DNA of 64,000 nt from Halomonas lysinitropha. Its GTDB lineage: Bacteria; Pseudomonadota; Gammaproteobacteria; Pseudomonadales; Halomonadaceae. Shown in pieces: positions 32,805 through 41,867 of the stretch; the stretch's first letter is position 1, and every line of letters starts with the position of its first letter. Under the pieces are notes generated by a model. The model was not told the DNA's origin. It saw nothing but the letters and a program-made list of their open reading frames with translations, and searched no databases. Location of the stretch: assembly GCF_902500215.1 (NCBI RefSeq), contig NZ_CABVOU010000019.1, positions 1 to 64,000 of the forward strand. The letters are read 5' to 3'. Made by a program: the position numbers and the translations under genes.

Positions 32805-34160
32805 ATGAAATACGAAACCCAGAAGGTGGCGCTGCCATTCTTCATGGTGGCCATGGCGCTCTTTGCCCTGCAGGTCGTCTTCGGGCTGCTGGCCGCTTCT
32901 GTCTATGTCTGGCCCAACTTCATGGCCGAGGTCATGCCCTTCAACATCATGCGGGTCAGCCACACCAACCTGCTGATCGTGTGGCTGCTGATCGGCTTCA
33001 TGGGCTCCACCTATTACCTGATGCCGGAAGAGGCCGAGCGAGAAATCCACAGCCCGACCATTGCCTATATTCAGCTGGCCATCTTCGCCTTTGCCGGGGC
33101 CGCCGCCCTGGTCGGTTACCAGTTCGGCATTCACGAGGGGCGCGAGTTCCTGGAGCAGCCGTTCTGGGTCAAGGTGCTGATCACCATCTCCTTCCTGATG
33201 TTCCTGTTCAACACCAGCATGACCCTGCTCAAGGGGCGCCGGACGGCCATCAACCTGGTGCTGATGCTGGGCCTGTGGCTGGCGGCGGTGTTCTGGCTGT
33301 TCGCCTTCTACAACCCCACCAACCTCGCCGTGGACAAGCTCTACTGGTGGTGGGTGGTGCACCTCTGGGTGGAGGGCGTCTGGGAGCTGATCATGGCGGC
33401 GCTGCTGGGCTACCTGCTGATCAAGATGACCGGTGTCGACCGCGAGGTGATCGAAAAGTGGCTCTATATCATCGTCGGCCTTTCGCTGTTCTCCGGCCTG
33501 CTGGGTACCGGCCACCACTACTACTGGATCGGCGCGCCGAGCTACTGGCAGCCCATCGGCAGCATCTTCTCCACGTTGGAGGTGATTCCTTTCTTCGCCA
33601 TGGTGGTATTCGCCTTCACCATGTTCTGGAAGGGTAGCCGTAACCATCCCAACAAGGCTGCCATGCTGTGGTCCCTGGGTTGCCCGACCGTGGCCTTCTT
33701 CGGCGCCGGCGTATGGGGCTTCATGCACACCCTGCACTGGGTCAACTACTACAGCCATGGTACCCAGGTCACCGCCGCCCATGGCCATCTGGCCTTCTAC
33801 GGCGCCTATGTGATGCTGATTCTTGGCATCATCACCTTCGCCATGCCGCATCTGCGCCGCGTCCAGCCCTACAACCAGGTGCTGAACATGTGGGGCTTCT
33901 GGATCATGACCGGTGCCATGTGCTTCATGACCTTCACGCTGACCTTCGCCGGTGTCGTCCAGACTCACCTGCAACGCGTGCTGGGCATGAACTACATGGA
34001 GGTACAGGACCAACTCGGCCTGTTCTACATGATGCGCCTGGGCGCCGGTATCGCCGTGGCCATCGGTGCGGTGATGCTGCTCTACGCCTTCTTCGGCCCG
34101 GCCCGCGAGCAGGTGCCTGGTGGCGGGACCCAGCTGACCGCAGGCCCCGAACACGCCTGA
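32805..34160 (+). CDS. norB: Nitric oxide reductase catalytic subunit
   Basis: 451-residue, twelve-helix heme-copper oxidase relative that reduces two NO to N2O at a heme b3/non-heme iron centre. Ligand regions are visible: the low-spin heme histidine in RVSHTNLLIVWLL, the FeB histidine and glutamate in HLWVEGVWELI, the His pair in GTGHHYYWIG, and the heme b/b3 histidines in AAHGHLAFYGAYV. It is preceded by AAGGAGA. An intrinsic terminator at 34166-34195 follows, so norQD may be partly uncoupled from norCB. Confidence 0.96.
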   Translation: MKYETQKVALPFFMVAMALFALQVVFGLLAASVYVWPNFMAEVMPFNIMRVSHTNLLIVWLLIGFMGSTYYLMPEEAEREIHSPTIAYIQLAIFAFAGAAALVGYQFGIHEGREFLEQPFWVKVLITISFLMFLFNTSMTLLKGRRTAINLVLMLGLWLAAVFWLFAFYNPTNLAVDKLYWWWVVHLWVEGVWELIMAALLGYLLIKMTGVDREVIEKWLYIIVGLSLFSGLLGTGHHYYWIGAPSYWQPIGSIFSTLEVIPFFAMVVFAFTMFWKGSRNHPNKAAMLWSLGCPTVAFFGAGVWGFMHTLHWVNYYSHGTQVTAAHGHLAFYGAYVMLILGIITFAMPHLRRVQPYNQVLNMWGFWIMTGAMCFMTFTLTFAGVVQTHLQRVLGMNYMEVQDQLGLFYMMRLGAGIAVAIGAVMLLYAFFGPAREQVPGGGTQLTAGPEHA

Positions 34161-34165
34161 CCAAC

Positions 34166-34195
34166 AGAGGGCCCCGGTCGGGGCCCTCTTTCGTT
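34166..34195 (+). terminator. Intrinsic terminator after norB
   Basis: Stem AGAGGGCCCC / GGGGCCCTCT with a four-base loop (GGTC), followed by TTCGTT. It is located six bases behind the norB stop. Confidence 0.75.
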
Positions 34196-34232
34196 CGGTT
34201 CTTCGTACATCACCCTGACAGGAGTGATCTTC

Positions 34233-35045
34233 ATGCCCCTTTCCTCCGTGGCCACCGAGGCCAATGAGCAAGAGATTCCCTACTACGAAAGCGTGGGCAA
34301 TGAGTGCACGATGTTCGAGCAGGCGTTCCAGCAGCGCCTGCCGCTGCTGCTCAAGGGGCCGACCGGCTGTGGCAAGACCCGCTTCGTCAGCCATATGGCG
34401 GCCAAGCTCGGCAAGCCGCTGTTCACCGTCTCCTGCCACGATGACCTGACCGCCGCCGACCTCACCGGACGCTACTTGCTGCAGGGCGGCGAGACCCGCT
34501 GGGTCGATGGCCCTCTGACCCGCGCCGTGCGCGAGGGCGGTATCTGCTACCTCGACGAGGTGGTGGAGGCGCGCAAGGATGTCACCGTGGTGATGCACCC
34601 GCTCACCGACGATCGACGCCTGCTGCCGCTGGAACGCACCGGTGAGCTCCTCGAGGCGCCTGACGACTTCATGCTGGTGGTCTCCTACAACCCCGGCTAC
34701 CAGCATATCCTCAAGTCCCTGAAGCCCAGCACCCGCCAGCGTTTCGTGGCGATGTCCTTCGATTTTCCGCCTCCCAAGGTCGAGCGCGATATCGTCGCCC
34801 GCGAGAGTGGTCTGCCGCTCGAGCAGTGCAGCGCCCTGGTCAACCTGGCGGCCAGCCTGCGCGACATGAAGGGCCAGGACCTGGAGGAGGGTGTCTCCAC
34901 CCGCCTGCTGGTCTACTGCGCGACCCTGATCCATGCCGGCATGCCGATCCTCGATGCCGCTCGTGCCACCCTGGTGGAGCCGCTCTCCGACGATGCCGAT
35001 GTTCAGGAAGGACTCATGGAAGCCATTCAGGCCACCTTTGGTTGA
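34233..35045 (+). CDS. norQ: NorQ MoxR-type AAA+ ATPase
   Basis: 270-residue AAA+ chaperone that, with NorD, inserts the non-heme iron into NorB. Walker A is GPTGCGKTRF, Walker B ICYLDEVVEA, and the sensor region LVVSYNPGYQ is present. The ATG at 34233 lies eight bases behind GGAG; a GTG three codons earlier is possible. It is followed by 270 bases of repeat-rich DNA before norD instead of the usual tight spacing. Confidence 0.93.
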   Translation: MPLSSVATEANEQEIPYYESVGNECTMFEQAFQQRLPLLLKGPTGCGKTRFVSHMAAKLGKPLFTVSCHDDLTAADLTGRYLLQGGETRWVDGPLTRAVREGGICYLDEVVEARKDVTVVMHPLTDDRRLLPLERTGELLEAPDDFMLVVSYNPGYQHILKSLKPSTRQRFVAMSFDFPPPKVERDIVARESGLPLEQCSALVNLAASLRDMKGQDLEEGVSTRLLVYCATLIHAGMPILDAARATLVEPLSDDADVQEGLMEAIQATFG

Positions 35046-35315
35046 ACATGGGTAATGACAACACGTGGGAGCGGTGCTCGCACCGCGAAAGGCGGGGGCA
35101 CGAATCGCCGTGCAAGCACAGCTCCCACAATCGCCATGCAAGTCGAGGCGCCGAATCGACAGCTCCCATAAAACGCTCCCCCAACCATGGGCGCAGCGGC
35201 TTTGTAGGAGCGGTGCTCGCACCGCGAAAGGCGGAGGGTAAACATCGCCGTGAAAGTCGAGGCGTCGAACCGACCTATTCCACAACAGCCGCCATTTCCA
35301 AGCAGGAGCGTGTAA
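35046..35315. repeat. REP-like repeat cluster between norQ and norD
   Basis: Two identical 28-base copies beginning GGAGCGGTGCTCGCACCGCG at 35068-35095 and 35207-35234 each contain the self-complementary stem GCGGTGC-TC-GCACCGC. They are interleaved with two copies of a second 31-base unit at 35130-35160 and 35244-35274 that differ at four positions. Inverted TGGGAGC/GCTCCCA pieces lie between. This is the pattern of dispersed REP elements rather than a CRISPR or coding repeat. It could act as an mRNA-stabilising or attenuating block between norQ and norD. Confidence 0.75.
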
Positions 35316-37262
35316 ATGCTGGATTTTCTTGAGGTCGAGGAGACCGTCGGCCGCTTCTGGCACCGCTGGGCCTCCGGCGCGGCGAGCTATCCGGATCACC
35401 CCGAAGCGGCAGTGAGCCTCGAGAGCCTGCGCCCCATGCTCAGCGTCTTTTTCCGCGCCGGTGGCGGCGAGCAGGGCATCGAGGTGGCCGCCATCGCCCG
35501 TCGCGCCTCGGCCCACCGACTAAGCCTGCGTCAGCGCCTGGGACTCGACGAGGAGGACCTCGACCAGGCTCGCCGCGACGAGGAGAACCTGCTGCTGCCG
35601 CCGCGCCTGGCGCTCTTTCCGGAGGCCGCCCTCAACCGTGACCTCTATCTGTGGCTCACCGCCTTCCTGGCCGAGGCCCGGCCGGTCACGCTTTCCACTG
35701 ATCCCCTGCAGGCCGATCTACAGCGCCTGCGCGAGGCGCGTCGCACGACACGGACCGCCCTGACCCGCTTTCCGGGGCTGACGGATCGCTATGTTCGCCT
35801 GTGCGGAGAGCTGCTTGCCATCCGCCCGCGGCGCATGCGGCTACCCGCTCGCGAAGCGGACCTGGAGGCCGCGGTGCGGGCAGAGTTGGGCGCCCCTGAC
35901 CCCGAGGGAGGGTGGGCCGCAGCCATGCAGCGCGCCATTCGCGAGCCGGACGTCCCGCTCGAGGAGTTCCGTGCTCCGCGTGGCTACCGCCCGCCGCTGC
36001 CGGTGCCGCTATGGGGCCAGGCTGTGACCCTGGGGACCCGTGACGGGGCTCGCGAAGCCACTGTCGACGATGATGAAGAGATGGCGCCGGCAGGCGACTC
36101 GCCCGAGGACGATCAGGGCAAGCGCAAGGCCGACCGTCGCGAGCAGGACCAGGCCGACCGCGATGATCCGCTGATGCTCAACAACATGGAGAAGATGCTC
36201 TCCTGGGCCGAAATGGTGAACCTCAACCGCCTCGTGGACGACGATGAGGAAGAGGAAGCCAAGAAGGCCGCCGACCAGATCGATGAGATCGTGCTGACGC
36301 CCAACCGCAAGAAGGCGGCCACCCGACTCAAGCTCGACCTCGACCTGGCTCCGGACGAGGCTACCGGCGGCCGACTGAAGGGGCGTCATGTCTACCCCGA
36401 GTGGAATCATCGCAAGCAGGCCTATCTGCCCGATCACTGCGTGGTGCTCAGCGACGTCCAGAGCGAGGAGGGAGAGAACTGGGCGCCCGACGAGGCGACT
36501 CGTCGGCGCATCCGCCGCGTGCGTCGAGAGTTCGAAGCCCTGCGCCCACGGCGCGAGATCCTGCGTGGCCAACTGGATGGCAGCGAACTCGACATGGACG
36601 CGGTGATTCGCTCCCACTGCGACCTGGCGGCTACCGGCGAGTCCAGCGATCGGCTCTACCTGGACAGTCGCACCCAGGCTCGCGACCTGGCGGTATCGAT
36701 CCTGGTGGACGTCTCGCTCTCCACCGAGGCCTGGCTGGAGGATCGCCGAGTGCTTGACGTGGCCAAGGAGGCACTGCTGGTGCTGGGCCACGGCCTGGCC
36801 GGCTGCGGGGATGACTATTCGATCCACAGCTTCACGTCTCAGCGGCGCCACAAGGTGTGGGTCAACACCCTCAAGGACTTCGATGAACCCATGGGTGACC
36901 GAGTCTCGCGGCGCATCGCCGCCCTCAAGCCAGGCAGCTATACCCGTATGGGGCCGGCGATCCGCCACTTGACTGGCCAGCTGGCCGAGCGCCCCAATCG
37001 GCACCGCTTGCTGCTGATCCTCACCGACGGCAAGCCCAACGACAACGACTACTACGAAGGGCGTTACGGCATCGAGGACACCCGCAAGGCGGTGCTCGAG
37101 GCGCGTCGCCAGGAGGTGCGGGTGTTCGGCGTGACCATCGACCGCGAGGCGGGGCGCTATATTCCCCACCTGTTCGGCCGCGGCGGCTATGCCATCGTGC
37201 AGCGTCCCGAGCACCTCTCCCAGGCGCTGCCCGGCATCTATCGCCAGATCATCGCCACCTGA
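35316..37262 (+). CDS. norD: NorD, VWA-domain activation protein
   Basis: 648-residue partner of NorQ required for active NO reductase. The C-terminal von Willebrand A domain has the metal-binding motif DVSLS and a strand LLLILTDGKPNDND. The middle is strongly charged with an acidic stretch (DDDEEEEAKKA). CAGGAG precedes the ATG. It is separated from norQ by the REP-like cluster but keeps the usual gene order. Confidence 0.93.
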   Translation: MLDFLEVEETVGRFWHRWASGAASYPDHPEAAVSLESLRPMLSVFFRAGGGEQGIEVAAIARRASAHRLSLRQRLGLDEEDLDQARRDEENLLLPPRLALFPEAALNRDLYLWLTAFLAEARPVTLSTDPLQADLQRLREARRTTRTALTRFPGLTDRYVRLCGELLAIRPRRMRLPAREADLEAAVRAELGAPDPEGGWAAAMQRAIREPDVPLEEFRAPRGYRPPLPVPLWGQAVTLGTRDGAREATVDDDEEMAPAGDSPEDDQGKRKADRREQDQADRDDPLMLNNMEKMLSWAEMVNLNRLVDDDEEEEAKKAADQIDEIVLTPNRKKAATRLKLDLDLAPDEATGGRLKGRHVYPEWNHRKQAYLPDHCVVLSDVQSEEGENWAPDEATRRRIRRVRREFEALRPRREILRGQLDGSELDMDAVIRSHCDLAATGESSDRLYLDSRTQARDLAVSILVDVSLSTEAWLEDRRVLDVAKEALLVLGHGLAGCGDDYSIHSFTSQRRHKVWVNTLKDFDEPMGDRVSRRIAALKPGSYTRMGPAIRHLTGQLAERPNRHRLLLILTDGKPNDNDYYEGRYGIEDTRKAVLEARRQEVRVFGVTIDREAGRYIPHLFGRGGYAIVQRPEHLSQALPGIYRQIIAT

Positions 37263-37284
37263 GCCACTCTCGAGGAGCCTCGTC

Positions 37285-37491
37285 ATGACGACGCCAACCC
37301 GACTCATCCTCGCCGTGGCGATCTGGTGCCTGGCCGCCGTGGCAGTGATGCTGCCACTGGTATGGCTGATCAACAACCGGGACTGGGGCATCGGCCTGAT
37401 GTTGCTGGTGCCCTTCGTGGTCTACGGCCTGCTGCGCCTGGGGCGTGCCCTGGAAGGCTGGGCTCGGGCGAGCGAGCCGCCGTCGGGGTAG
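37285..37491 (+). CDS. Small two-helix membrane protein downstream of norD
   Basis: 68 residues with two hydrophobic helices (about residues 6-28 and 33-50) and an Arg/Glu-rich tail. It starts 22 bases behind norD with GAGGAG at good spacing, so it is very likely the last gene of the nor run. I recognise no family; an accessory function for NO reductase is only suggested by position. Confidence 0.55.
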   Translation: MTTPTRLILAVAIWCLAAVAVMLPLVWLINNRDWGIGLMLLVPFVVYGLLRLGRALEGWARASEPPSG

Positions 37492-37506
37492 CGCGAGCTA
37501 CCCGTT

Positions 37507-37947
37507 CTACTGCAACGACATGATCTCCCCGTGCAGCCGGGCCAGGCGGCCCAGCAGCTGATTGCGTGGGCCGGGGGGAATGTCCTGATCGATCAGCGTC
37601 TGTTGCATGTGCTCGACCAGGGCATTGAAGTGGGCGTCGGTGATGCCCATGTGCTGGTGGGCGCGATCCATGGGCGGGCCGCTGTAGACGCAGGGCCCGT
37701 CACTGATGCTGCAGATCTGCTCCTCCAGTGAGGTGACGAAGCGATCGATATTGGAATTGGCAAAGAACACCACGATCTCGTCGTTGTCGGCCAGCCGATA
37801 GGTGAAATCCTCGACGATCGCCGCCACGCCCGCCTCGCCGCCCAGCTGGGTATACAGGGTCGGTGTTGGCGAGGTGGGCCGCTGCATGCAGCCGCTCAGC
37901 AACAGGGCGAGGAGGACGAGAACGACAAGGCGGCGAACGCGTTTCAT
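37507..37947 (-). CDS. Lipoprotein truncated hemoglobin (group 1-like)
   Basis: 146 residues: a lipoprotein signal with lipobox LLLSGC (lipidated Cys20), then a truncated globin. YTQLGGEAGVAAIVEDF is the typical opening of group 1 truncated hemoglobins, and the proximal histidine lies in MDRAHQHMGITDAHF. A two-cysteine insertion (CSISDGPC) precedes it. The lipobox places the globin on the periplasmic side, unusual for truncated hemoglobins. The start at 37947 is chosen so the signal is N-terminal. It is the last gene of a leftward run behind the DUF3034 gene, convergent with the nor operon. NO or oxygen binding is likely but unproven. Confidence 0.82.
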   Translation of the reverse strand: MKRVRRLVVLVLLALLLSGCMQRPTSPTPTLYTQLGGEAGVAAIVEDFTYRLADNDEIVVFFANSNIDRFVTSLEEQICSISDGPCVYSGPPMDRAHQHMGITDAHFNALVEHMQQTLIDQDIPPGPRNQLLGRLARLHGEIMSLQ

Positions 37948-37960
37948 GAAGGGCTCCTGT

Positions 37961-38836
37961 CTAGAGGGCGACCTGCAACGACAGGTAGCCGCCACGCTGC
38001 TGGTCCAGGCCGGCGATCGAACCCAGGTCGAGCCAGGCACCGGTCAGCGACACATGCTTGTTGAAGAAGTAGGCGCTGTAGAGATCCTGCCAGTCATCCT
38101 CGCGAGCGAAGCCGAGATTGTCGGGCTTCTGGCGATACTCCATGCCCATCACCCAGTTCGGGGTGAGAAACAGGCCCACCGAGCCCTCCGCCACCAGGGA
38201 GCGGCTCTCTTTCTCGTCACCGCCGAAGCCCAGCAGGCCGCCCTGATTCGCCCGGGTCGAACGCAGCGTGAGGTTGACCAGCAGGTTGCGACCGGCCACG
38301 GCGTCGAACAGCAGCTTGCTGCCGCTGAGGTAGATGTCGTTGCCCTGGGTCGAGTCCGCGCCCACCGCCCGGGCCAGGCTGCCGTCATCCAGCCGCTTGT
38401 GTTGTACGCCCAGGCTCCAGATGCCCCAGGGGTGATAGAGCACGTCGCCGACCATCCGCAGCTTGAGGCCGTGGATGTCCTGTTCCAGATCGCCACCCAG
38501 CGTATCGAGGCCCAGGCGCTGGCGGGCGAGGGACACTTCGACCCGATCCTGCCAGTTGAAAGCGACACCGCTGACCGCTAGCCGATAGTCGTCGAGCCGG
38601 GCCTCGGTGCGATTCGCGGTGACGGCCCATTCGCCCTCGCTGGCGGTGCCGGCCAGCACCCCCCAGGAGGAGAGACCACCCCCGGCGGCGCCCTCGATCT
38701 GCGTTACGCCACCGGTGCCCAGCAGCCGACTGCCGGCCAGGGCAGGGGAGATGGTGATGATCACCCAGAGCAGCAGACCCATTCCTGAAACGAGGCGTTT
38801 ACAGAACAGGCTGGCGAGTCGCGGCGGGTGGCTCAT
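37961..38836 (-). CDS. DUF3034 family putative outer-membrane protein
   Basis: 291 residues with an exported signal (cleavage expected after PALA) and many alternating amphipathic strands, consistent with a small beta-barrel. The opening of the mature part (LLGTGGVTQIEGAAGGGL) is typical of DUF3034. Its function is unknown. The ATG overlaps the stop of the GGDEF/EAL gene (38833-38836), so the two are cotranslated. The hemoglobin gene follows 13 bases later. Confidence 0.75.
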   Translation of the reverse strand: MSHPPRLASLFCKRLVSGMGLLLWVIITISPALAGSRLLGTGGVTQIEGAAGGGLSSWGVLAGTASEGEWAVTANRTEARLDDYRLAVSGVAFNWQDRVEVSLARQRLGLDTLGGDLEQDIHGLKLRMVGDVLYHPWGIWSLGVQHKRLDDGSLARAVGADSTQGNDIYLSGSKLLFDAVAGRNLLVNLTLRSTRANQGGLLGFGGDEKESRSLVAEGSVGLFLTPNWVMGMEYRQKPDNLGFAREDDWQDLYSAYFFNKHVSLTGAWLDLGSIAGLDQQRGGYLSLQVAL

Positions 38837-41067
38837 GGGGTCTGCTCCTCGGACAGGGAGGCCTGATGGTGGGTGGCCCAGTCGACGATATGTTCGGCCG
38901 CCAGTGGCCGTGAAATCAGGTAGCCCTGCAGAGTGTCGCAGCCAAGCCGTTCGAGCAGTGCTCGCGCGGCGGTGGTTTCCACGCCCTCGGCGACGATTGC
39001 GAGGCCCAGGTTATGGCCGAGTTCGATGGTGGAACGAACGATGATCTCGTCGTCGGCGCTCTCCTCGAGCTTGAGGATGAACGACTTGTCGATCTTGAGC
39101 TCCTGGACTGGCAGGCGCTTGAGCTGAGCCAGCGACGAGTAACCGGTGCCGAAGTCATCCACGGCGATACGCAGACCCGCTCGGCGCAGCTCTTCGAGTT
39201 GTCGGCTGGCGTGTTCGGGGTCTTGCATGATGGCGCTCTCGGTCACCTCGAGACGCAGACGCTCCGGGCCCATGCCGTATTCCGCCAGGCAGGCGCGCAG
39301 CCGGGCGGGCAGGTCGATATCGGTGACGTCCTTGGCCGAAAGGTTGACAGCGGCCACCAGCGAACAGCCCTGTCGGTCCCAGACGTGGAGCTGGGCGCAT
39401 ACCTTGTTCAGCATCCAGCGGGTCAGGCGATGAATATGCCCTGAGTGTTCGGCGAGGGCGATGAATTCGTCCGGCGGGATGAAGCCCAGGCTGGGGTGAT
39501 GCCAGCGCATCAGCGCCTCGACGCCGGAAAGCCGCCCGGTCCGGGCGTCGAGCTGGGGCTGGTAGACCAGCGTGAGCTGGTCCTGGGTCACCGCTTCCTG
39601 CAGGTCGCGTACCAGCGTCAGCTGGCGCAGGTGCAGCTCGTCCTGACCCTCCAGGTAGCACTGATGCCCACGCCGGGCACGGCGGGCCATGTCCAGGGCG
39701 ATTTCGGCGCGCCGCAGCAACAGCGTGGCATTGTCGCCATGGAGGGGATAGCGCACCTCGCCGATGGCCAGCGTCAGGCGAATCGGCGAACCTTCCAGAT
39801 CGATCGGTTGCGTCAGGCGCTCCTGTAACGCCGCCAGCCAGCCGGGCTCCGCAGACGGCGCTGCGAGATACAGCATGAACTCGTCGCCACTGAGGCGGTA
39901 GGCCTCGACCTGCGGTGGAGGCAGGCGGTCGAGGCGGTCGGCTAGGACCTTCAACACCTGATCGCCGATGGCATAGCCGAAGGTGTCGTTGATGGTACGA
40001 AAGTCGGTGATCGAGAGGCGTAGCAGGGTAAAGGCCTCACCCTGGGCGATGGCGTCGTCGATGTCCTGTACCGCCGAATGGCGGTTGGCAAGGTTCGTGA
40101 GCTGATCATGGCGAGACTGGAAGCGCAGCGTGGTTTCGCGCCTGGCGATGTCCTCCTGCATGGTCAGTAGCGTATCGGCCAGCAGTCCGATCTCGCCTTT
40201 CGGCGATACCTTGATGTCGCGCAGGCGCTCACCGTGACCGATGCGGCGGGCGGCATCGACGAGCGTTGTCAACGGCCGCGCCATGCTGCGCGCACTCAGT
40301 GCGGCGATCACCGCAGTCAACAGCAGCGTCAGGGTGAAGATCACCAGTAACTGCCAGCGAAGCGCCGCATAAGCGGCGAGCAGGTCGCTGCGCCGCTGCT
40401 GCGCCACTGCATAGGCCTGTCCTTCCTCGCCGTCATAGAGCAATTGGCTGCGGCTCAGGTAGCGGTCGTCCGCGATCAGTGCATCGCGCTGCTCTTCATT
40501 GACGAAGCGGGTTTCCAGGCGGGTCAGGGCGCCGATCTCCTCGGCCAAGTCGGCATCGAGCAAAAAGCCCATGCCGACCCAGCCGATCAGCCCCGGGGCG
40601 CGCACCGGCATCAGCACGAACTGATAGGGGCGCCCTTCGTGCATCACCACTTCGACTGCCTCGCCGCTCTCGCGAGCCTGTTGCCACAGTTCGGGGAAGG
40701 GCAGGGGGATGTCGGGCGAATGGTGGCTGCTGGCCAGCAACTGGCCCTCGGGGTCGCCGAGCAGCACCATGTCGGCGTTGGCGCGGTCGCCGTGGTTGGC
40801 GAGCACGCTTATCAGGGTGTCGGTGTCCTGGGTGGCCACGGCACTCTTGAAGCCGAAGTCCGAGGCGAGTATCGCCACGTTATCGCGTAGCTGGCGGCCG
40901 CGTTCCTGGAGCAGTTGACGCGTGACATCAAGCCCCACGCCGAGTTCGCGTTCGCCTCTAGCCAGCGTGTCCTGCTGAAGCGTACGCAGCGTGGCCCCCG
41001 CGGCCACCAGTTGAGCGATGACGACGACGGCCAGCATTACCAGCAGAAGGCGGCGGCGAAACGACAT
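38833..41067 (-). CDS. Membrane GGDEF-EAL cyclic-di-GMP protein
   Basis: 744 residues: two transmembrane helices flank a periplasmic sensor of about 200 residues, then HAMP, GGDEF and EAL domains. The GGDEF active-site motif reads SGDEF (about residues 393-397), one substitution from consensus, so cyclase activity is uncertain. The EAL part has EALMRW (Glu517) and DDFGTGYSS, suggesting a working phosphodiesterase. The start directly abuts the cupredoxin-like gene stop, and the end overlaps the DUF3034 gene, so this is the signalling component of a four-gene run. Confidence 0.88.
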   Translation of the reverse strand: MSFRRRLLLVMLAVVVIAQLVAAGATLRTLQQDTLARGERELGVGLDVTRQLLQERGRQLRDNVAILASDFGFKSAVATQDTDTLISVLANHGDRANADMVLLGDPEGQLLASSHHSPDIPLPFPELWQQARESGEAVEVVMHEGRPYQFVLMPVRAPGLIGWVGMGFLLDADLAEEIGALTRLETRFVNEEQRDALIADDRYLSRSQLLYDGEEGQAYAVAQQRRSDLLAAYAALRWQLLVIFTLTLLLTAVIAALSARSMARPLTTLVDAARRIGHGERLRDIKVSPKGEIGLLADTLLTMQEDIARRETTLRFQSRHDQLTNLANRHSAVQDIDDAIAQGEAFTLLRLSITDFRTINDTFGYAIGDQVLKVLADRLDRLPPPQVEAYRLSGDEFMLYLAAPSAEPGWLAALQERLTQPIDLEGSPIRLTLAIGEVRYPLHGDNATLLLRRAEIALDMARRARRGHQCYLEGQDELHLRQLTLVRDLQEAVTQDQLTLVYQPQLDARTGRLSGVEALMRWHHPSLGFIPPDEFIALAEHSGHIHRLTRWMLNKVCAQLHVWDRQGCSLVAAVNLSAKDVTDIDLPARLRACLAEYGMGPERLRLEVTESAIMQDPEHASRQLEELRRAGLRIAVDDFGTGYSSLAQLKRLPVQELKIDKSFILKLEESADDEIIVRSTIELGHNLGLAIVAEGVETTAARALLERLGCDTLQGYLISRPLAAEHIVDWATHHQASLSEEQTP

Positions 41068-41745
41068 TCACGACCCCTCGCGGTCTTGGAGCGCCTGCTT
41101 GAATCGTTCTTGGAGTGCCGAGGGCTCGGCGGGTACCGGCAGTCTGGCCTCGAGATTGAGCGCCACGGTGCGGATGTCTCCCTGGGTGATCTGTCCGTCC
41201 CACCACTGCTGATGCGTGTCATCCAGGCGGGGATGCCAGACGCGCAGCGGGTGACGGCCCGGTGGAAGGTCGGGCAGGGTGACACGGCCGTCGACGCCGG
41301 TCATGGCGATCCCGGGGGCATCGCTGATCACGATGAAGGCCTGCATGTGGTCATGGATATTGCACCCCAGCACCACCACGCCAGCCTGGTCGAAGATCAC
41401 GGGCGGTGGGGTATCCTGCAGATAGAGTTCCAGGTCGAAGACCTTGGCCGGCGAAAAGGAAAAGACGTGATGACGAGTGGTATCGCGGTTGGGAAAGATG
41501 ACCCGGCCACCCACGGCCACCACCGAGACATGCGGGAGGAAAGTGGCATCACGCTGCGTCACCTGCGCGTTGTAGCCAGCCGCGGGGGAGGCGTCAGGAA
41601 GCTGCACCTCGATCACGGCATTCTCCAGCGGTTCGCCGGTGCTGGCATCGATTACCTGCAACTGGGCACCGCTCACCGGTGTCGCCAGGAAAAGGCCCAG
41701 GCAGAGCCAGGCCAGGCATCCGAAGACGGATTTGCCGTGATTCAT
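41068..41745 (-). CDS. Methylamine-utilisation-type cupredoxin-like exported protein
   Basis: 225 residues with a signal peptide ending VSGA. A plastocyanin-like domain has potential type-1 copper ligands: a histidine in RDTTRHHVFSF, then Cys, His and Met in VVLGCNIHDHMQAF. A carboxypeptidase-regulatory-like beta domain follows. Proteins of this layout are often annotated as methylamine utilisation proteins and occur with DUF3034 genes. The start at 41745 is chosen to place the signal peptide at the N-terminus. GGAGGTA, like the nar-promoter heptamers, occurs at 41770-41776, 25 bases upstream. Confidence 0.78.
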   Translation of the reverse strand: MNHGKSVFGCLAWLCLGLFLATPVSGAQLQVIDASTGEPLENAVIEVQLPDASPAAGYNAQVTQRDATFLPHVSVVAVGGRVIFPNRDTTRHHVFSFSPAKVFDLELYLQDTPPPVIFDQAGVVVLGCNIHDHMQAFIVISDAPGIAMTGVDGRVTLPDLPPGRHPLRVWHPRLDDTHQQWWDGQITQGDIRTVALNLEARLPVPAEPSALQERFKQALQDREGS

Positions 41746-41867
41746 TCGCGCCTCGTTCCTTCGGTCGTTGGAGGTATCAGTCGTCAGGAGGGCTCGGATC
41801 GAGTGTTCGTGCGATGCTAGCACGGCGCGACGTTGACAGGGATGCCACGTCGATGAGCCCCTTTAGG

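Noticed and set aside
35046..35315. CRISPR array
   Set aside because: Only two copies of each unit, of two different kinds, with irregular spacing and internal hairpins, and no cas genes nearby. REP-like repeats explain it.
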